Shown here one piece after another: positions 18,157-26,425 of a stretch of 64,000 nt of DNA. The notes under the pieces are model-generated. The model did no database searches. It saw only the letters and a program-made list of their open reading frames with translations, and had not been told where the DNA came from. The stretch lies in NCBI GenBank assembly GCA_900169975.1, contig LT827119.1, positions 62,001 to 126,000 of the forward strand. The letters are read 5' to 3'. The number at the start of each line of letters is the position of its first letter. Position 1 is the first letter of the stretch. The DNA comes from Pseudoflavonifractor sp. Marseille-P3106 (GTDB lineage Bacteria > Bacillota > Clostridia > Oscillospirales > Oscillospiraceae). A program made the translations under genes and the position numbers.

Positions 18157-18915
18157 ATGGCAAAACGAATTGCGATCGTAAATCAGAAGGGCGGCGTGGG
18201 CAAGACCACTACCTGCGTCAATCTGGCCTCCGCGCTCCGTGCCCAGGGGAAGCGGGTGCTGGTGTGCGATTTTGACCCACAGGCCAACGCCACCTCTGGG
18301 TTCGGCATCGACAAGACCACGGCCAACCCCAGCATTTATGAGGTGCTCATCGCCGGGACGGAGTGCCGGAAGGCCATTCTTCACACGCCCTACTGCGACG
18401 TGATCCCGGTGAACAAGGCCCTGGCGGGGGCCGGGATCGAAATGATCGGGATGCCCGACCGGGAGCATCTGCTCCGCCGGGCACTGGATTCCGTGGCGGA
18501 GGATTACGATTATATCCTGATTGACTGCCCTCCCTCCCTGGAGCTCTTGACGCTGAACGCCCTGTGCGCGGCCGACTCTGTGCTGGTTCCGGTGCAATGT
18601 GAATACTACGCGCTGGAGGGCCTGAGCGATCTGCTGGGCACCGTTCGGATCGTAAAGCGGTCTTTGAATCCGGGGCTTTCTCTCCAGGGGGTGGTGCTCA
18701 CCATGTTTGACAGCCGGACGAACCTCTCCATGCAGGTGGCGGAAGAAGTGAAACGCCACTTTCCCGGACTGGTCTACGCCACGGTCATTCCCCGGAACGT
18801 CCGGCTCTCTGAGGCGCCCAGCCACGGCAAGCCCATTGATGCCTACGACCCCATCTCCAGGGGCGCCGAGTCCTACGCGGCGCTGGCAGAAGAGGTCATT
18901 GAACAGGGTACATAG
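18157..18915 (+). CDS. soj: ParA-family ATPase Soj
   Basis: A 252-residue chromosome-partition ATPase. The deviant Walker A motif KGGVGKTTT is at about residues 11-19, DFDPQANATS (A' motif) follows, and IDCPPSLELLTLNAL is the Walker B region. Length matches the chromosomal Soj/ParA group. It is upstream of parB (66-base gap) and flanked by parS sites, so it segregates the origin region and probably affects DnaA activity and sporulation as in Bacillus. The window is therefore likely near the replication origin, although no dnaA or gidA is seen. Confidence 0.95.
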   Translation: MAKRIAIVNQKGGVGKTTTCVNLASALRAQGKRVLVCDFDPQANATSGFGIDKTTANPSIYEVLIAGTECRKAILHTPYCDVIPVNKALAGAGIEMIGMPDREHLLRRALDSVAEDYDYILIDCPPSLELLTLNALCAADSVLVPVQCEYYALEGLSDLLGTVRIVKRSLNPGLSLQGVVLTMFDSRTNLSMQVAEEVKRHFPGLVYATVIPRNVRLSEAPSHGKPIDAYDPISRGAESYAALAEEVIEQGT

Positions 18916-18981
18916 AGAAACGGGGATTTGAGGCTTCGGCAGAACAATTCTGTATGACTCCCACAGAAAGAAGGAATGAAT

Positions 18982-19875
18982 ATGGCATTGGAACATGGCC
19001 TCGGCAAGGGCCTTGGGGCGCTGCTGGGCGACGCCGCCCTCCAGACGCAGAGCGAGGGGGCCCTCTCCCTCCCCATCTCCCAGGTCCAGCCCGGCCTGAA
19101 TCAGCCCAGAAAGCGGTTTGACGAGGAGACTCTGGCCGATCTGGCCGACTCCATCCGTGTCCACGGCGTGATCCAACCCCTCACCGTACGGCGGCTGTCC
19201 TCCGGCTACTATCAGATCATCGCCGGGGAGCGCCGGTGGCGGGCCGCCAAGCTGGCGGGGCTGTCAGAAGTCCCGGCGGTGGTCATTGAGGCTGACGACA
19301 AAAAGGTCATGGAATTGGGCCTCATTGAAAACCTCCAGCGGGAGGATCTGAATCCCATTGAAGAGGCCAACGGATACCTGGTCCTCATGCGGGACTACGG
19401 GCTGACTCAGGAAGAGGTGTCCAAGCGGGTGGGTAAATCCCGCCCCGCCGTAGCCAACGCCATCCGCCTGCTGGATCTGCCCGATCCGGTGCGGCAGCTG
19501 CTGGAAGAGGGCAGGCTTACCGCCGGACATGCCCGGGCCATTCTCTCTGCCCCATCCGGTTCTTTTCAGCGGACACTGGCGCAGCGGGTGGTGGAGGAGG
19601 ATCTCTCTGTCCGTCAGACAGAGGCCCTGGCCCGCCGCATGGCAAAATCCGCGGCAGAGGACGGCAAGGAGACAAAAGAGGAGGACCCCTATCGGATCTA
19701 TCGGGATGCGGCGGCCAAGGACCTTTCCGACCGGTTCGGCCGCCGGGTCTCCATCGTCCAGGGGGCGAAAAAGGGGAAAATTGAACTGGAATATTATGAC
19801 GACAACGATTTGAACGCTCTGCTGGACCTGCTGGAGCAAGTCCGCTCCGCACCGAAGGGAGGGCCCGTCCGGTGA
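18982..19875 (+). CDS. parB: Chromosome-partition protein ParB (Spo0J)
   Basis: A 297-residue ParB. It starts MALEHGLGKGLGALLGD, the standard N-terminal box that stimulates Soj. The CTP-binding motif GERRWRAAKLAG is at about residues 78-89, the HTH around EEVSKRVGKSRPAVANAIRL, and the C-terminal dimerisation segment near FGRRVSIVQG. The second ATG at 18982 is chosen because AGAAGG lies 7 bases before it; the first ATG at 18976 is too close. It binds the three exact parS copies nearby. Confidence 0.95.
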   Translation: MALEHGLGKGLGALLGDAALQTQSEGALSLPISQVQPGLNQPRKRFDEETLADLADSIRVHGVIQPLTVRRLSSGYYQIIAGERRWRAAKLAGLSEVPAVVIEADDKKVMELGLIENLQREDLNPIEEANGYLVLMRDYGLTQEEVSKRVGKSRPAVANAIRLLDLPDPVRQLLEEGRLTAGHARAILSAPSGSFQRTLAQRVVEEDLSVRQTEALARRMAKSAAEDGKETKEEDPYRIYRDAAAKDLSDRFGRRVSIVQGAKKGKIELEYYDDNDLNALLDLLEQVRSAPKGGPVR

Positions 19876-20399
19876 ACGAACCCAATTCCCAGCCCCCGGT
19901 TACACCGCCCCGCCGAAAGGAGCGGAAACGTCACCGCATGTCAGTGATGGGTTATCTGGCCATTCTTTTCGCCGTGGCCTTTCTGCTGCTGCTGCTGGCC
20001 TACTTTCAACAGCAGCGGGCCAACACGGAGGCCACAGACGCGCTGAAGCAGTCGGTCTCTACAGTGGAGTCCATTCAGAACCTGATGAAGGAAAACGACC
20101 AGCTTCAGGACCGGGTGGACGGACTTCAGGAGCAGCTGCTGCAAATCAAGGAAAAAAACACGCTGGCCACTGCGCAGATCACCAGCCAGGAGCAGGCCCT
20201 TCAGGCCATGGACTGGCTGCGGGAGATCCAGTCTCTCTATGAAAAGCAGTATTACAAGGCCTGCCGGGCGATGATCTCCGAGTTCGAGAATACCGGTCTG
20301 GTCTCAGCCCTGCCCCAGGATGGGCTGCACGCATACAATGACGAGCAGGTCCCCTCCCCTGCCCAGACCTATGCCGACATCAAAGAGGCGCTGTTCTGA
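19872..20399 (+). CDS. Single-pass membrane protein with coiled coil
   Basis: A 175-residue protein of unknown function. A basic, Pro-rich N-terminus (about 1-25) precedes one transmembrane segment (YLAILFAVAFLLLLLAYF, about 28-45) and a long coiled coil (about 50-115, heptads around LMKENDQLQDRVDGLQEQLL). The C-terminal part is a small helical domain. The GTG start overlaps the parB stop, with AAGGGAGGG upstream, so translation is coupled to parB. I recognise no named family. Its layout resembles membrane-anchored division or chromosome-organisation helpers, which is inference. Confidence 0.8.
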   Translation: MNEPNSQPPVTPPRRKERKRHRMSVMGYLAILFAVAFLLLLLAYFQQQRANTEATDALKQSVSTVESIQNLMKENDQLQDRVDGLQEQLLQIKEKNTLATAQITSQEQALQAMDWLREIQSLYEKQYYKACRAMISEFENTGLVSALPQDGLHAYNDEQVPSPAQTYADIKEALF

Positions 20400-20400
20400 T

Positions 20401-20416
20401 TGTTTCACGTGAAACA
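20401..20416. promoter_or_regulatory. parS centromere-like site 3
   Basis: A third exact TGTTTCACGTGAAACA, starting two bases after the stop codon of the coiled-coil membrane protein and before serS. Confidence 0.95.
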
Positions 20417-20468
20417 GCGGGATGGTTTAAAAAGGAAAACAGGAATGTAAAATAAGGAGAGAACAGAC

Positions 20469-21782
20469 ATGCTGGATATTCGTTTTATTCGGGAGAACCC
20501 CGAGGTTGTCAAGGAGAACATCAAGAAGAAGTTCCAGGACGAGAAGCTGCCTCTGGTGGACAAGGTCCTGGAGCTGGACAAGGAGAACCGGGACACCATT
20601 CAGGCCGCGCAGGACCTGCGGACCCAGCGCAACGCCCTGTCCAAGCAGGTGGGCATGCTGATGGGACAGGCCAAAAAGACCAACGACCCCTCCAAGCTGG
20701 AGGAGGCCGAGGCCCTGAAGAAACGGGTCTCCGACGACGCGGAGAAGCTGGCCGGGTTGGAGAAGAAGGAAGAGGAGCTGGCTGCCGAGCTCCACAAGAT
20801 CATGCTGGTCATCCCCAACATCATCGATCCCTCCGTTCCCATCGGGCCGGACGACTCCGCCAACGTGGAGGTCCAGCGCTTCGGCGAGCCGGTGGTGCCC
20901 GACTTTCCCATCCCCTACCACACCGAGATCATGGAGTCCTTTGACGGGATCGACATGGACGCCGCCGGCCGGGTCTCCGGCAACGGCTTCTACTATCTGC
21001 TGGGCGATATCGCCCGCCTCCACGAGGCCGTGCTGGCCTACGGCCGGGACTTTATGATCGACAAGGGCTTCACCTATTGCATTCCCCCCTTCATGATCCA
21101 CGGCAACGTGGTGGAGGGCGTCATGAGCCAGACCGATATGGACGCCATGATGTATAAGATCGAGGGCGAGGACCTCTACCTCATCGGCACCTCCGAGCAC
21201 TCCATGATCGGCCGGTTCATCGACCAGATCCTCCCTGAGGAGAAGCTGCCCCAGACCCTTACCTCCTACTCCCCCTGCTTCCGCAAGGAGAAGGGCTCCC
21301 ACGGCATCGAGGAGCGGGGCGTCTACCGCATCCACCAGTTCGAGAAGCAGGAGATGATCGTGGTCTGCAAGCCCGAGGAGTCCAGGGACTGGTATGAGAA
21401 GCTCTGGCAGTTCTCCGTGGAACTCTTCCGCAATTTCGACATCCCCGTCCGCCAGCTGGAGTGCTGCTCCGGCGACCTGGCCGACCTGAAGGTCAAGTCC
21501 TGCGACATTGAGGCCTGGAGCCCCCGCCAGCAGAAGTATTTCGAGGTCTGCTCCTGCTCCAACCTGGGCGACGCCCAAGCAAGACGGCTGAAGATCCGGG
21601 TCCGGGGCGAGGACGGCAAGACCTATCTGGCCCACACCCTGAACAACACCTGCGTGGCCCCGCCCCGGATGCTCATCGCCCTGCTGGAGAACAACCTCCA
21701 GGCCGATGGCTCTGTGAAGATCCCCAAGGTGTTGGTGCCCTATATGGGCGGCAAGGAAATTCTGGTGCCCAAGGCAAAATAA
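20469..21782 (+). CDS. serS: Seryl-tRNA synthetase
   Basis: A 437-residue class II synthetase that charges tRNA-Ser (and tRNA-Sec where present). The N-terminal antiparallel coiled-coil arm covers about residues 1-110 (MLDIRFIRENPEVVKENIKK). The catalytic core has motif 2 (FRKEKGSHGIEERGVYRIHQ) and motif 3 (NNTCVAPPRMLIALLENN). Length is normal. AAGGAG precedes the ATG. No T-box leader fits in the short gap behind parS site 3. A GC-rich hairpin follows the stop at about 21802-21831. Confidence 0.97.
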   Translation: MLDIRFIRENPEVVKENIKKKFQDEKLPLVDKVLELDKENRDTIQAAQDLRTQRNALSKQVGMLMGQAKKTNDPSKLEEAEALKKRVSDDAEKLAGLEKKEEELAAELHKIMLVIPNIIDPSVPIGPDDSANVEVQRFGEPVVPDFPIPYHTEIMESFDGIDMDAAGRVSGNGFYYLLGDIARLHEAVLAYGRDFMIDKGFTYCIPPFMIHGNVVEGVMSQTDMDAMMYKIEGEDLYLIGTSEHSMIGRFIDQILPEEKLPQTLTSYSPCFRKEKGSHGIEERGVYRIHQFEKQEMIVVCKPEESRDWYEKLWQFSVELFRNFDIPVRQLECCSGDLADLKVKSCDIEAWSPRQQKYFEVCSCSNLGDAQARRLKIRVRGEDGKTYLAHTLNNTCVAPPRMLIALLENNLQADGSVKIPKVLVPYMGGKEILVPKAK

Positions 21783-21868
21783 GATCCCCTCCCCGCCGTC
21801 TGCCCCGCCCCCGGTCGATCCGGGCGGGGCGGGGCGGCAAAAAGAAAATAAGCAGGAGGTGCAGCGCT

Positions 21869-22288
21869 GTGTCTGCAAAAGAAAAAACCACCGGTTTTCT
21901 GGCCGAATTCAAACAGTTTATCGCCCGGGGAAATGTGATGGATATGGCGGTGGGCGTCATTGTGGGCGGCGCCTTTAAGGCGATCGCAGATTCCCTCACC
22001 GCCGACATCATCATGCCCGTCATCGGGATCTTCGTCCGTGAAAATTCCTTCGCGAATCTCAGCGTCACCATTGGTTCCGCTGTGATTACATATGGAAATT
22101 TTATCCAGGCGATATTGAACTTTCTTATTATGGCGCTGGTGGTGTTCTGCCTGGTAAAATCCATCAATCGCTTCCACCGCAAGAAGGAGGCCGCGCCTCC
22201 CCCTCTCCCGCCGGAGCCCTCCGCCGAAGAAAAGCTGCTTATGGAGATCCGGGATCTGCTGAAGGAAAACAGGGGAGAGCAAGGCTGA
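21869..22288 (+). CDS. mscL: Large-conductance mechanosensitive channel MscL
   Basis: A 139-residue channel that opens under membrane tension during osmotic downshock. TM1 contains GNVMDMAVGVIVGGAFKAI (about residues 20-38), and the second helix FIQAILNFLIMALVVFCLVK lies near 75-94; the C-terminal helix bundle is acidic (EEKLLMEIRDLLKENRG). The GTG start at 21869 is preceded by AGGAGG. Length and layout are normal. Confidence 0.96.
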   Translation: MSAKEKTTGFLAEFKQFIARGNVMDMAVGVIVGGAFKAIADSLTADIIMPVIGIFVRENSFANLSVTIGSAVITYGNFIQAILNFLIMALVVFCLVKSINRFHRKKEAAPPPLPPEPSAEEKLLMEIRDLLKENRGEQG

Positions 22289-22307
22289 TATCAGGAGGAA
22301 CGCTCAT

Positions 22308-22628
22308 TTGAACGAAGAAGAAAAGAAGGACGAGGTCGTCTACGCCACGCCGATGAAACGGCTCTGGGCCTGGGTTGGGGTGGTCTACATGGTCATCCTG
22401 GTGCTCCTGTCCACCTATGGGCTGGCCCACGGCTATTATCTGCGGGGGATCGCGCCGCTGATGATGGTGCCCGCCCTCTGCGGTGTGGGGGGCTCCGCCA
22501 TTCTGCGCTATCGCTCGGGCTGGGGACGGGGCGGGCTGCCCGCCTGCATCCTGATCTCGGGGGCCAGTTTCCTGCTGGCCCTTCTGGATCTGGTCCGGGG
22601 CATCCCTGTCCTGATCGCCCAACTGTGA
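22308..22628 (+). CDS. Small membrane protein of unknown function
   Basis: A 106-residue protein starting at TTG (22308) behind AGGAGG. After an acidic-basic N-terminus (NEEEKKDEVVYATPMKR) there are three hydrophobic segments, roughly residues 20-40, 50-65 and 80-100. No catalytic motif is visible. It lies between mscL and rsmG on the same strand with short gaps, so it is probably cotranscribed. I do not recognise the family. Confidence 0.75.
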   Translation: MNEEEKKDEVVYATPMKRLWAWVGVVYMVILVLLSTYGLAHGYYLRGIAPLMMVPALCGVGGSAILRYRSGWGRGGLPACILISGASFLLALLDLVRGIPVLIAQL

Positions 22629-22638
22629 GGTGGAGTCT

Positions 22639-23361
22639 GTGAGAGAAATTTTGATTCCCGGGCTGGACGAGATGGGGCTCACCCCGCCGGCTGGGGCCGT
22701 GGAAGCGCTGGAGCGCTACGCGGAGCTCCTGCTTGAGCAGAACAGGGTGATGAACCTTACCGCCATCACTCAGCCGGAGGCCGTGGCCCGGCTGCATTTT
22801 CTGGACTCCGCGGGACTGCTGTCCCGGGGCGGAGGAGGCCCCGGATGGTGGAGCGGAAAACGAGTCATCGACGTGGGTACCGGGGCCGGGTTTCCGGGGC
22901 TGGTGCTCAAGCTGCTGGAGCCTTCCATCTCCCTCACCCTGCTGGACAGCCTGGGCAAGCGGGTGACCTGGCTGGAGGGCGTCTGCCATGCGCTGGGGCT
23001 GGAGGGGGTGCAGTGTCTCCATGCCAGGGCGGAGGAGCAGGCCTTGGAGCCGGGTTTCCGGGACGCCTTCGACGTGGCGGTCTCCCGGGCGGTGGCCTCT
23101 CTTCCCCTGCTGTGCGAGCTGTGTCTGCCCTATGTGAAGGTGGGCGGCGTGTTTTTCGCCATGAAGAGCGTGGAGAGCGGCGAGGAGACGCAGGCGGCCC
23201 AGCGGTCGGTGAAGCGGCTGGGGGGCGAACTGCTGGGGACGGTGGACTACGCCGTCCCGGGTACCGATGTGATCCACCGGCTGGTGCCGGTGCGCAAGAC
23301 GGCGCAGACGCCCAAGGGCTATCCCCGGAAGTGGGCCAAAATAAAAAAAGAGCCTCTTTGA
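22639..23361 (+). CDS. rsmG: 16S rRNA (guanine-N7) methyltransferase RsmG
   Basis: A 240-residue SAM-dependent methyltransferase (GidB) that modifies the 530 loop of 16S rRNA. The SAM-binding motif is VIDVGTGAGFPGLVLKLLEP (about residues 73-92), followed by LLDSLGKRVTWLE and the VSRAVASLPLLCELC segment. The first GTG (22630) has no room for a ribosome site after the previous stop; GTG at 22639 has GAGGTGG upstream and is preferred. Loss of RsmG is known to give low-level streptomycin resistance in other bacteria. Confidence 0.95.
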   Translation: MREILIPGLDEMGLTPPAGAVEALERYAELLLEQNRVMNLTAITQPEAVARLHFLDSAGLLSRGGGGPGWWSGKRVIDVGTGAGFPGLVLKLLEPSISLTLLDSLGKRVTWLEGVCHALGLEGVQCLHARAEEQALEPGFRDAFDVAVSRAVASLPLLCELCLPYVKVGGVFFAMKSVESGEETQAAQRSVKRLGGELLGTVDYAVPGTDVIHRLVPVRKTAQTPKGYPRKWAKIKKEPL

Positions 23362-23440
23362 CTTCGGGAAGGCGGAGCGGGAGCACTCTGTAAAAAAGAA
23401 AAACTGGATGGTTTTCTGCCCGTTCCCGTGGAAAAAGGCA

Positions 23441-23469
23441 TTGAAGGCCCCAAATTCCTATGCTATAAT
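23441..23469 (+). promoter_or_regulatory. Sigma-A-like promoter of minD
   Basis: TTGAAG at 23441-23446, 17-base spacer, TATAAT at 23464-23469, 26 bases before the start codon. Confidence 0.75.
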
Positions 23470-23495
23470 ACTTTGCAAGTGGGAGGTTTTTGGCT

Positions 23496-24233
23496 ATGGC
23501 AACCGTGATCGCCGTCACCTCCGGAAAAGGGGGAACGGGAAAGACCTCCCTGACCGGAGCGGTCTCCTCCTGTCTGGCCGCGCTGGGTCACCGCACGCTG
23601 TGCATCGACATGGACGTGGGGCTGCGGAACCTGGATCTGTCTCTGGGCCTGGCCGACCGGGCGCTGATGGATTTCACCGACGTGCTCCAGGGGCGCTGCC
23701 CGCTGGAACGGGCGGCGGTGGAGCATCCCGACATTCGGGGCCTTTTCCTGCTGACCGCCCCCCTCACCCTCCCCGACGGCCTCACTGAGGAGGCCATGAG
23801 AGGCCTGCTGCGGCAGGCCAGAGAGCGGTTTGACTACATCCTTTTGGACGCCCCCGCCGGACTGGGGCCCGGCTTCCAGCTGGCCGTATGCGGCTGCGAC
23901 CGGGCGGTGGTGGTCTCCACCTCCGACGCCTCTGCGCTGCGGGACGCCCAGCGGACAGTGAGCGAGATGGGGGGCCGGACGGAGCGCATCCATCTGGTGG
24001 TCAACCGGGTGCAGCCCAAGCTGCTGCGGCGGCTCCATGCCACCATTGACGACGCCATGGACGCTGCCGGCCTGCCCCTGCTGGGCGTGGTGCCCGAGGA
24101 CAGCCGGGTGATGCTGGCCGCCAACCGGGGAAAACCCCTGATCCTCTGCGCCAACAAGGGCGCGGCGGTGGCGTACCTGAACATCGCGCGGCGTATTCAG
24201 GGGCAAAAAGTGCCCCTGATGCGCATTCGGTAA
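23496..24233 (+). CDS. minD: MinD-like septum-site-determining ATPase
   Basis: A 245-residue ParA/MinD ATPase. It has the deviant Walker A KGGTGKTSL (about residues 11-19), the MinD-type CIDMDVGLRNLDLSLGL, and ILLDAPAGLGPGFQLAV as Walker B region. The order of motifs fits MinD, not ParA. The usual C-terminal amphipathic membrane helix is short or absent (ends PLMRIR), and no minC or minE is adjacent, so a divergent MinD-like role is possible. ATG at 23496 is preceded by GGGAGG and its own promoter. Confidence 0.85.
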   Translation: MATVIAVTSGKGGTGKTSLTGAVSSCLAALGHRTLCIDMDVGLRNLDLSLGLADRALMDFTDVLQGRCPLERAAVEHPDIRGLFLLTAPLTLPDGLTEEAMRGLLRQARERFDYILLDAPAGLGPGFQLAVCGCDRAVVVSTSDASALRDAQRTVSEMGGRTERIHLVVNRVQPKLLRRLHATIDDAMDAAGLPLLGVVPEDSRVMLAANRGKPLILCANKGAAVAYLNIARRIQGQKVPLMRIR

Positions 24234-24308
24234 AAGAAACTTGTGGCTTCCCCCATGCGGGGGGCCCTCACACCGTGGGAGTTTCCCATTTGAAAGAAGG
24301 GTTTTGGG

Positions 24309-24725
24309 ATGAATATCGCGCTTTTGAGTCACGACCGGAAAAAAGAACTGATGGTGCAGTTCTGCATCGCCTACTCCGGGATTTTGTCCAAGCACCACAT
24401 CTGCGCTACCAACACCACCGGGCGACTGGTGGCCGAGGCCACGGGCCTGCCCGTGACCCTGTATCTCTCCCACGAGCACGGGGGCAGCCAGCAGATCGGC
24501 GCCCGCATCGCCTACAATGAGATCGACATGGTCCTCTTTTTTACCGATCCCCAGTCCCACAACCTGGATGATGATCTGGACTATATCTCCCGGTTGTGCG
24601 ATCAGTACAACATCCCCATCGCCACCAACGTGGCCACCGCGGAAATGCTGATCCTGGGCCTGGCCCGGGGCGATCTGGACTGGCGCGACATCATCAAGCC
24701 GGGCCCCTCCCCTTTCCCCACTTGA
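24309..24725 (+). CDS. mgsA: Methylglyoxal synthase
   Basis: A 138-residue enzyme converting dihydroxyacetone phosphate to methylglyoxal and phosphate, an overflow route of glycolysis. Family features seen: MNIALLSHDRKKELMVQFC with the N-terminal HDRKK phosphate-site residues, TNTTGRLV, and the catalytic Asp in FFTDP, followed by IPIATNVATAEMLI. Length is normal. Its stop codon lies inside the -35 box of the promoter for the hisS leader, so hisS has its own transcription start. Confidence 0.95.
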   Translation: MNIALLSHDRKKELMVQFCIAYSGILSKHHICATNTTGRLVAEATGLPVTLYLSHEHGGSQQIGARIAYNEIDMVLFFTDPQSHNLDDDLDYISRLCDQYNIPIATNVATAEMLILGLARGDLDWRDIIKPGPSPFPT

Positions 24726-24750
24726 CACAGGGACGCTTTTGCGATAGGAT
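24722..24750 (+). promoter_or_regulatory. Promoter of the hisS T-box leader
   Basis: A consensus TTGACA at 24722-24727, 17-base spacer and TAGGAT at 24745-24750. The -35 box overlaps the mgsA stop codon. Confidence 0.8.
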
Positions 24751-24751
24751 G

Positions 24752-25015
24752 CAGATTGACCGCGCAGAGCGGGCAGGAGTACCGCTGACACCGCCGGACA
24801 GAGAGGGGCCCCCCGGCTGAAAGGGCTTTGCGGCAAGGACAGAGGGAAAGACGGCCCGGGAGCGGGGGCGGAGACGCCCACGGCGACCTCCCCGTACCAG
24901 GAGGCGAAAGGGCGGCGCCGGCGTGTTCCGGCCCCGCCGAACATGGGTGGCACCACGGAGGCAGGCGTCTTCGTCCCGTGACTGGGATGGGACCCTGTCT
25001 TTTTTTATCTTGAGA
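24752..25015 (+). ncRNA. T-box leader of hisS
   Basis: A roughly 260-base leader precedes hisS. The conserved T-box bulge sequence TGGGTGGCACCACGG lies at 24943-24957, followed by a hairpin region and TTTTTTT at about 24999-25005. This is the usual layout of leaders that sense uncharged tRNA. The specifier should be a His codon (CAC or CAU) in stem I; I could not fix its position by eye. Confidence 0.85.
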
Positions 25016-25039
25016 TTCACACGAGAGGAAGCGACGACA

Positions 25040-26383
25040 ATGGGACGAATCAAGGCACGGACCCTGTCCGGGTTTATGGAGCTGCTGCCCGCCCGGCAGG
25101 CCCAGTTTGAACGGGTGAGAGACACCCTGGCCAAAACTTACGAGCTCTACGGCTTCACCCCCCTGGACACCCCCGTGATCGAGTCCAGCGAGGTCCTGCT
25201 GGCCAAAGCCGGCGGCGAAACTGAGAAGCAGATCTACCGCTTTACCAAGGGGGACAGCGACCTGGCCCTGCGCTTCGACCTGACGGTGCCCCTGGCCAAA
25301 TATGTGGCCCTTCACCAAAACGAGCTGGCCTTCCCCTTCCGGCGCTACCAGATCGGCAAGGTCTACCGGGGCGAGCGGGCCCAGCGGGGGCGGTTTCGGG
25401 AGTTCTATCAGGCCGACATCGACGTCATCGGCGACGGAGCCCTGGACATCATCAACGAGGCGGAGATCCCCGCCATCATCTACAAGACCTTTACCTCCCT
25501 GGGCCTGGAGCGGTTCCGCATCCGGCTCAACAACCGGAAGATCCTCAACGGCCTCTTTGCCGTTCTGGGACTCACCGAGCGGGCCGGGGACGTGATGCGC
25601 ACCATCGACAAGCTGGATAAGATCGGGCCCGAGAAGGTCAAGACCATCCTGGTGGAGGACTTCTCTGTTCCCGCTGCGGCCGCCGACCGGCTCCTGGCCG
25701 TCATTCAGTCGGAGGATCCGCTGGCGGCGGTGGAGAGCTTCCAGGGGAAGGACGAGACCTTCGATCTGGGCGTGGCCGAGCTGTCCACCGTGGTGAAGTA
25801 CCTGGGGGACTTCGGCGTCCCCGCCGACCACTTCGCGGTGGATCTCACCATCGCCCGGGGGCTGGACTACTACACCGGAACCGTGTACGAGACCGTGCTG
25901 CTGGATCACCCCGAGGTGGGAAGCGTGTGTTCCGGCGGCCGATATGATAACTTGGCGGAATATTACACAGAAAAAAAACTTCCGGGAGTCGGAATTTCCA
26001 TCGGATTGACCCGGCTCTTCTATGTGCTCCAGGAGCAGGGGATGCTCAACGAGGCCCTGCCCACCGCCCCCGCCGACGTGCTGGTGCTGCCTATGACGGA
26101 CGACCTCTCTCCCGCCATCGCCTTTGCCACCGCCTGCCGGGCCGCCGGGGTGCGGGCCCAGCTCTACACCGAGCCCAAGAAGTTCAAGGCCAAGATGAAC
26201 TACGCCGATAAGCTGGGGGTGCCCTTCGTGGCCTTCCTGGGCGAGGACGAGGTGCGGGACGGTGTGGTCTCCCTGAAGGACATGGTCTCGGGGGAGCAGG
26301 AGAAGGTGGCCCTGAGCGAGGCCCCCGGCTGGCTGCGGAAGCGGGTGGAGGAGCGCAGCGCCGGCGCGCCCATCCGGGAGTGA
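25040..26383 (+). CDS. hisS: Histidyl-tRNA synthetase
   Basis: A 447-residue class II synthetase. Motif 2 is seen as QIGKVYRGERAQRGRFREFY (about 108-127). The histidine-specific sequence LDYYTGTVYE (HisA motif 1) lies near residue 275 and GGRYDNLAEYY near 300, and the C-terminal anticodon-binding domain follows. The ATG at 25040 is behind AGAGGAAG. Expression should depend on the T-box leader. The HisRS core motifs distinguish it from HisZ. Confidence 0.95.
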   Translation: MGRIKARTLSGFMELLPARQAQFERVRDTLAKTYELYGFTPLDTPVIESSEVLLAKAGGETEKQIYRFTKGDSDLALRFDLTVPLAKYVALHQNELAFPFRRYQIGKVYRGERAQRGRFREFYQADIDVIGDGALDIINEAEIPAIIYKTFTSLGLERFRIRLNNRKILNGLFAVLGLTERAGDVMRTIDKLDKIGPEKVKTILVEDFSVPAAAADRLLAVIQSEDPLAAVESFQGKDETFDLGVAELSTVVKYLGDFGVPADHFAVDLTIARGLDYYTGTVYETVLLDHPEVGSVCSGGRYDNLAEYYTEKKLPGVGISIGLTRLFYVLQEQGMLNEALPTAPADVLVLPMTDDLSPAIAFATACRAAGVRAQLYTEPKKFKAKMNYADKLGVPFVAFLGEDEVRDGVVSLKDMVSGEQEKVALSEAPGWLRKRVEERSAGAPIRE

Positions 26384-26425
26384 CCGAAGCCCTGTCCGCT
26401 GATCGACGACGACAAGGAGAGTTTT

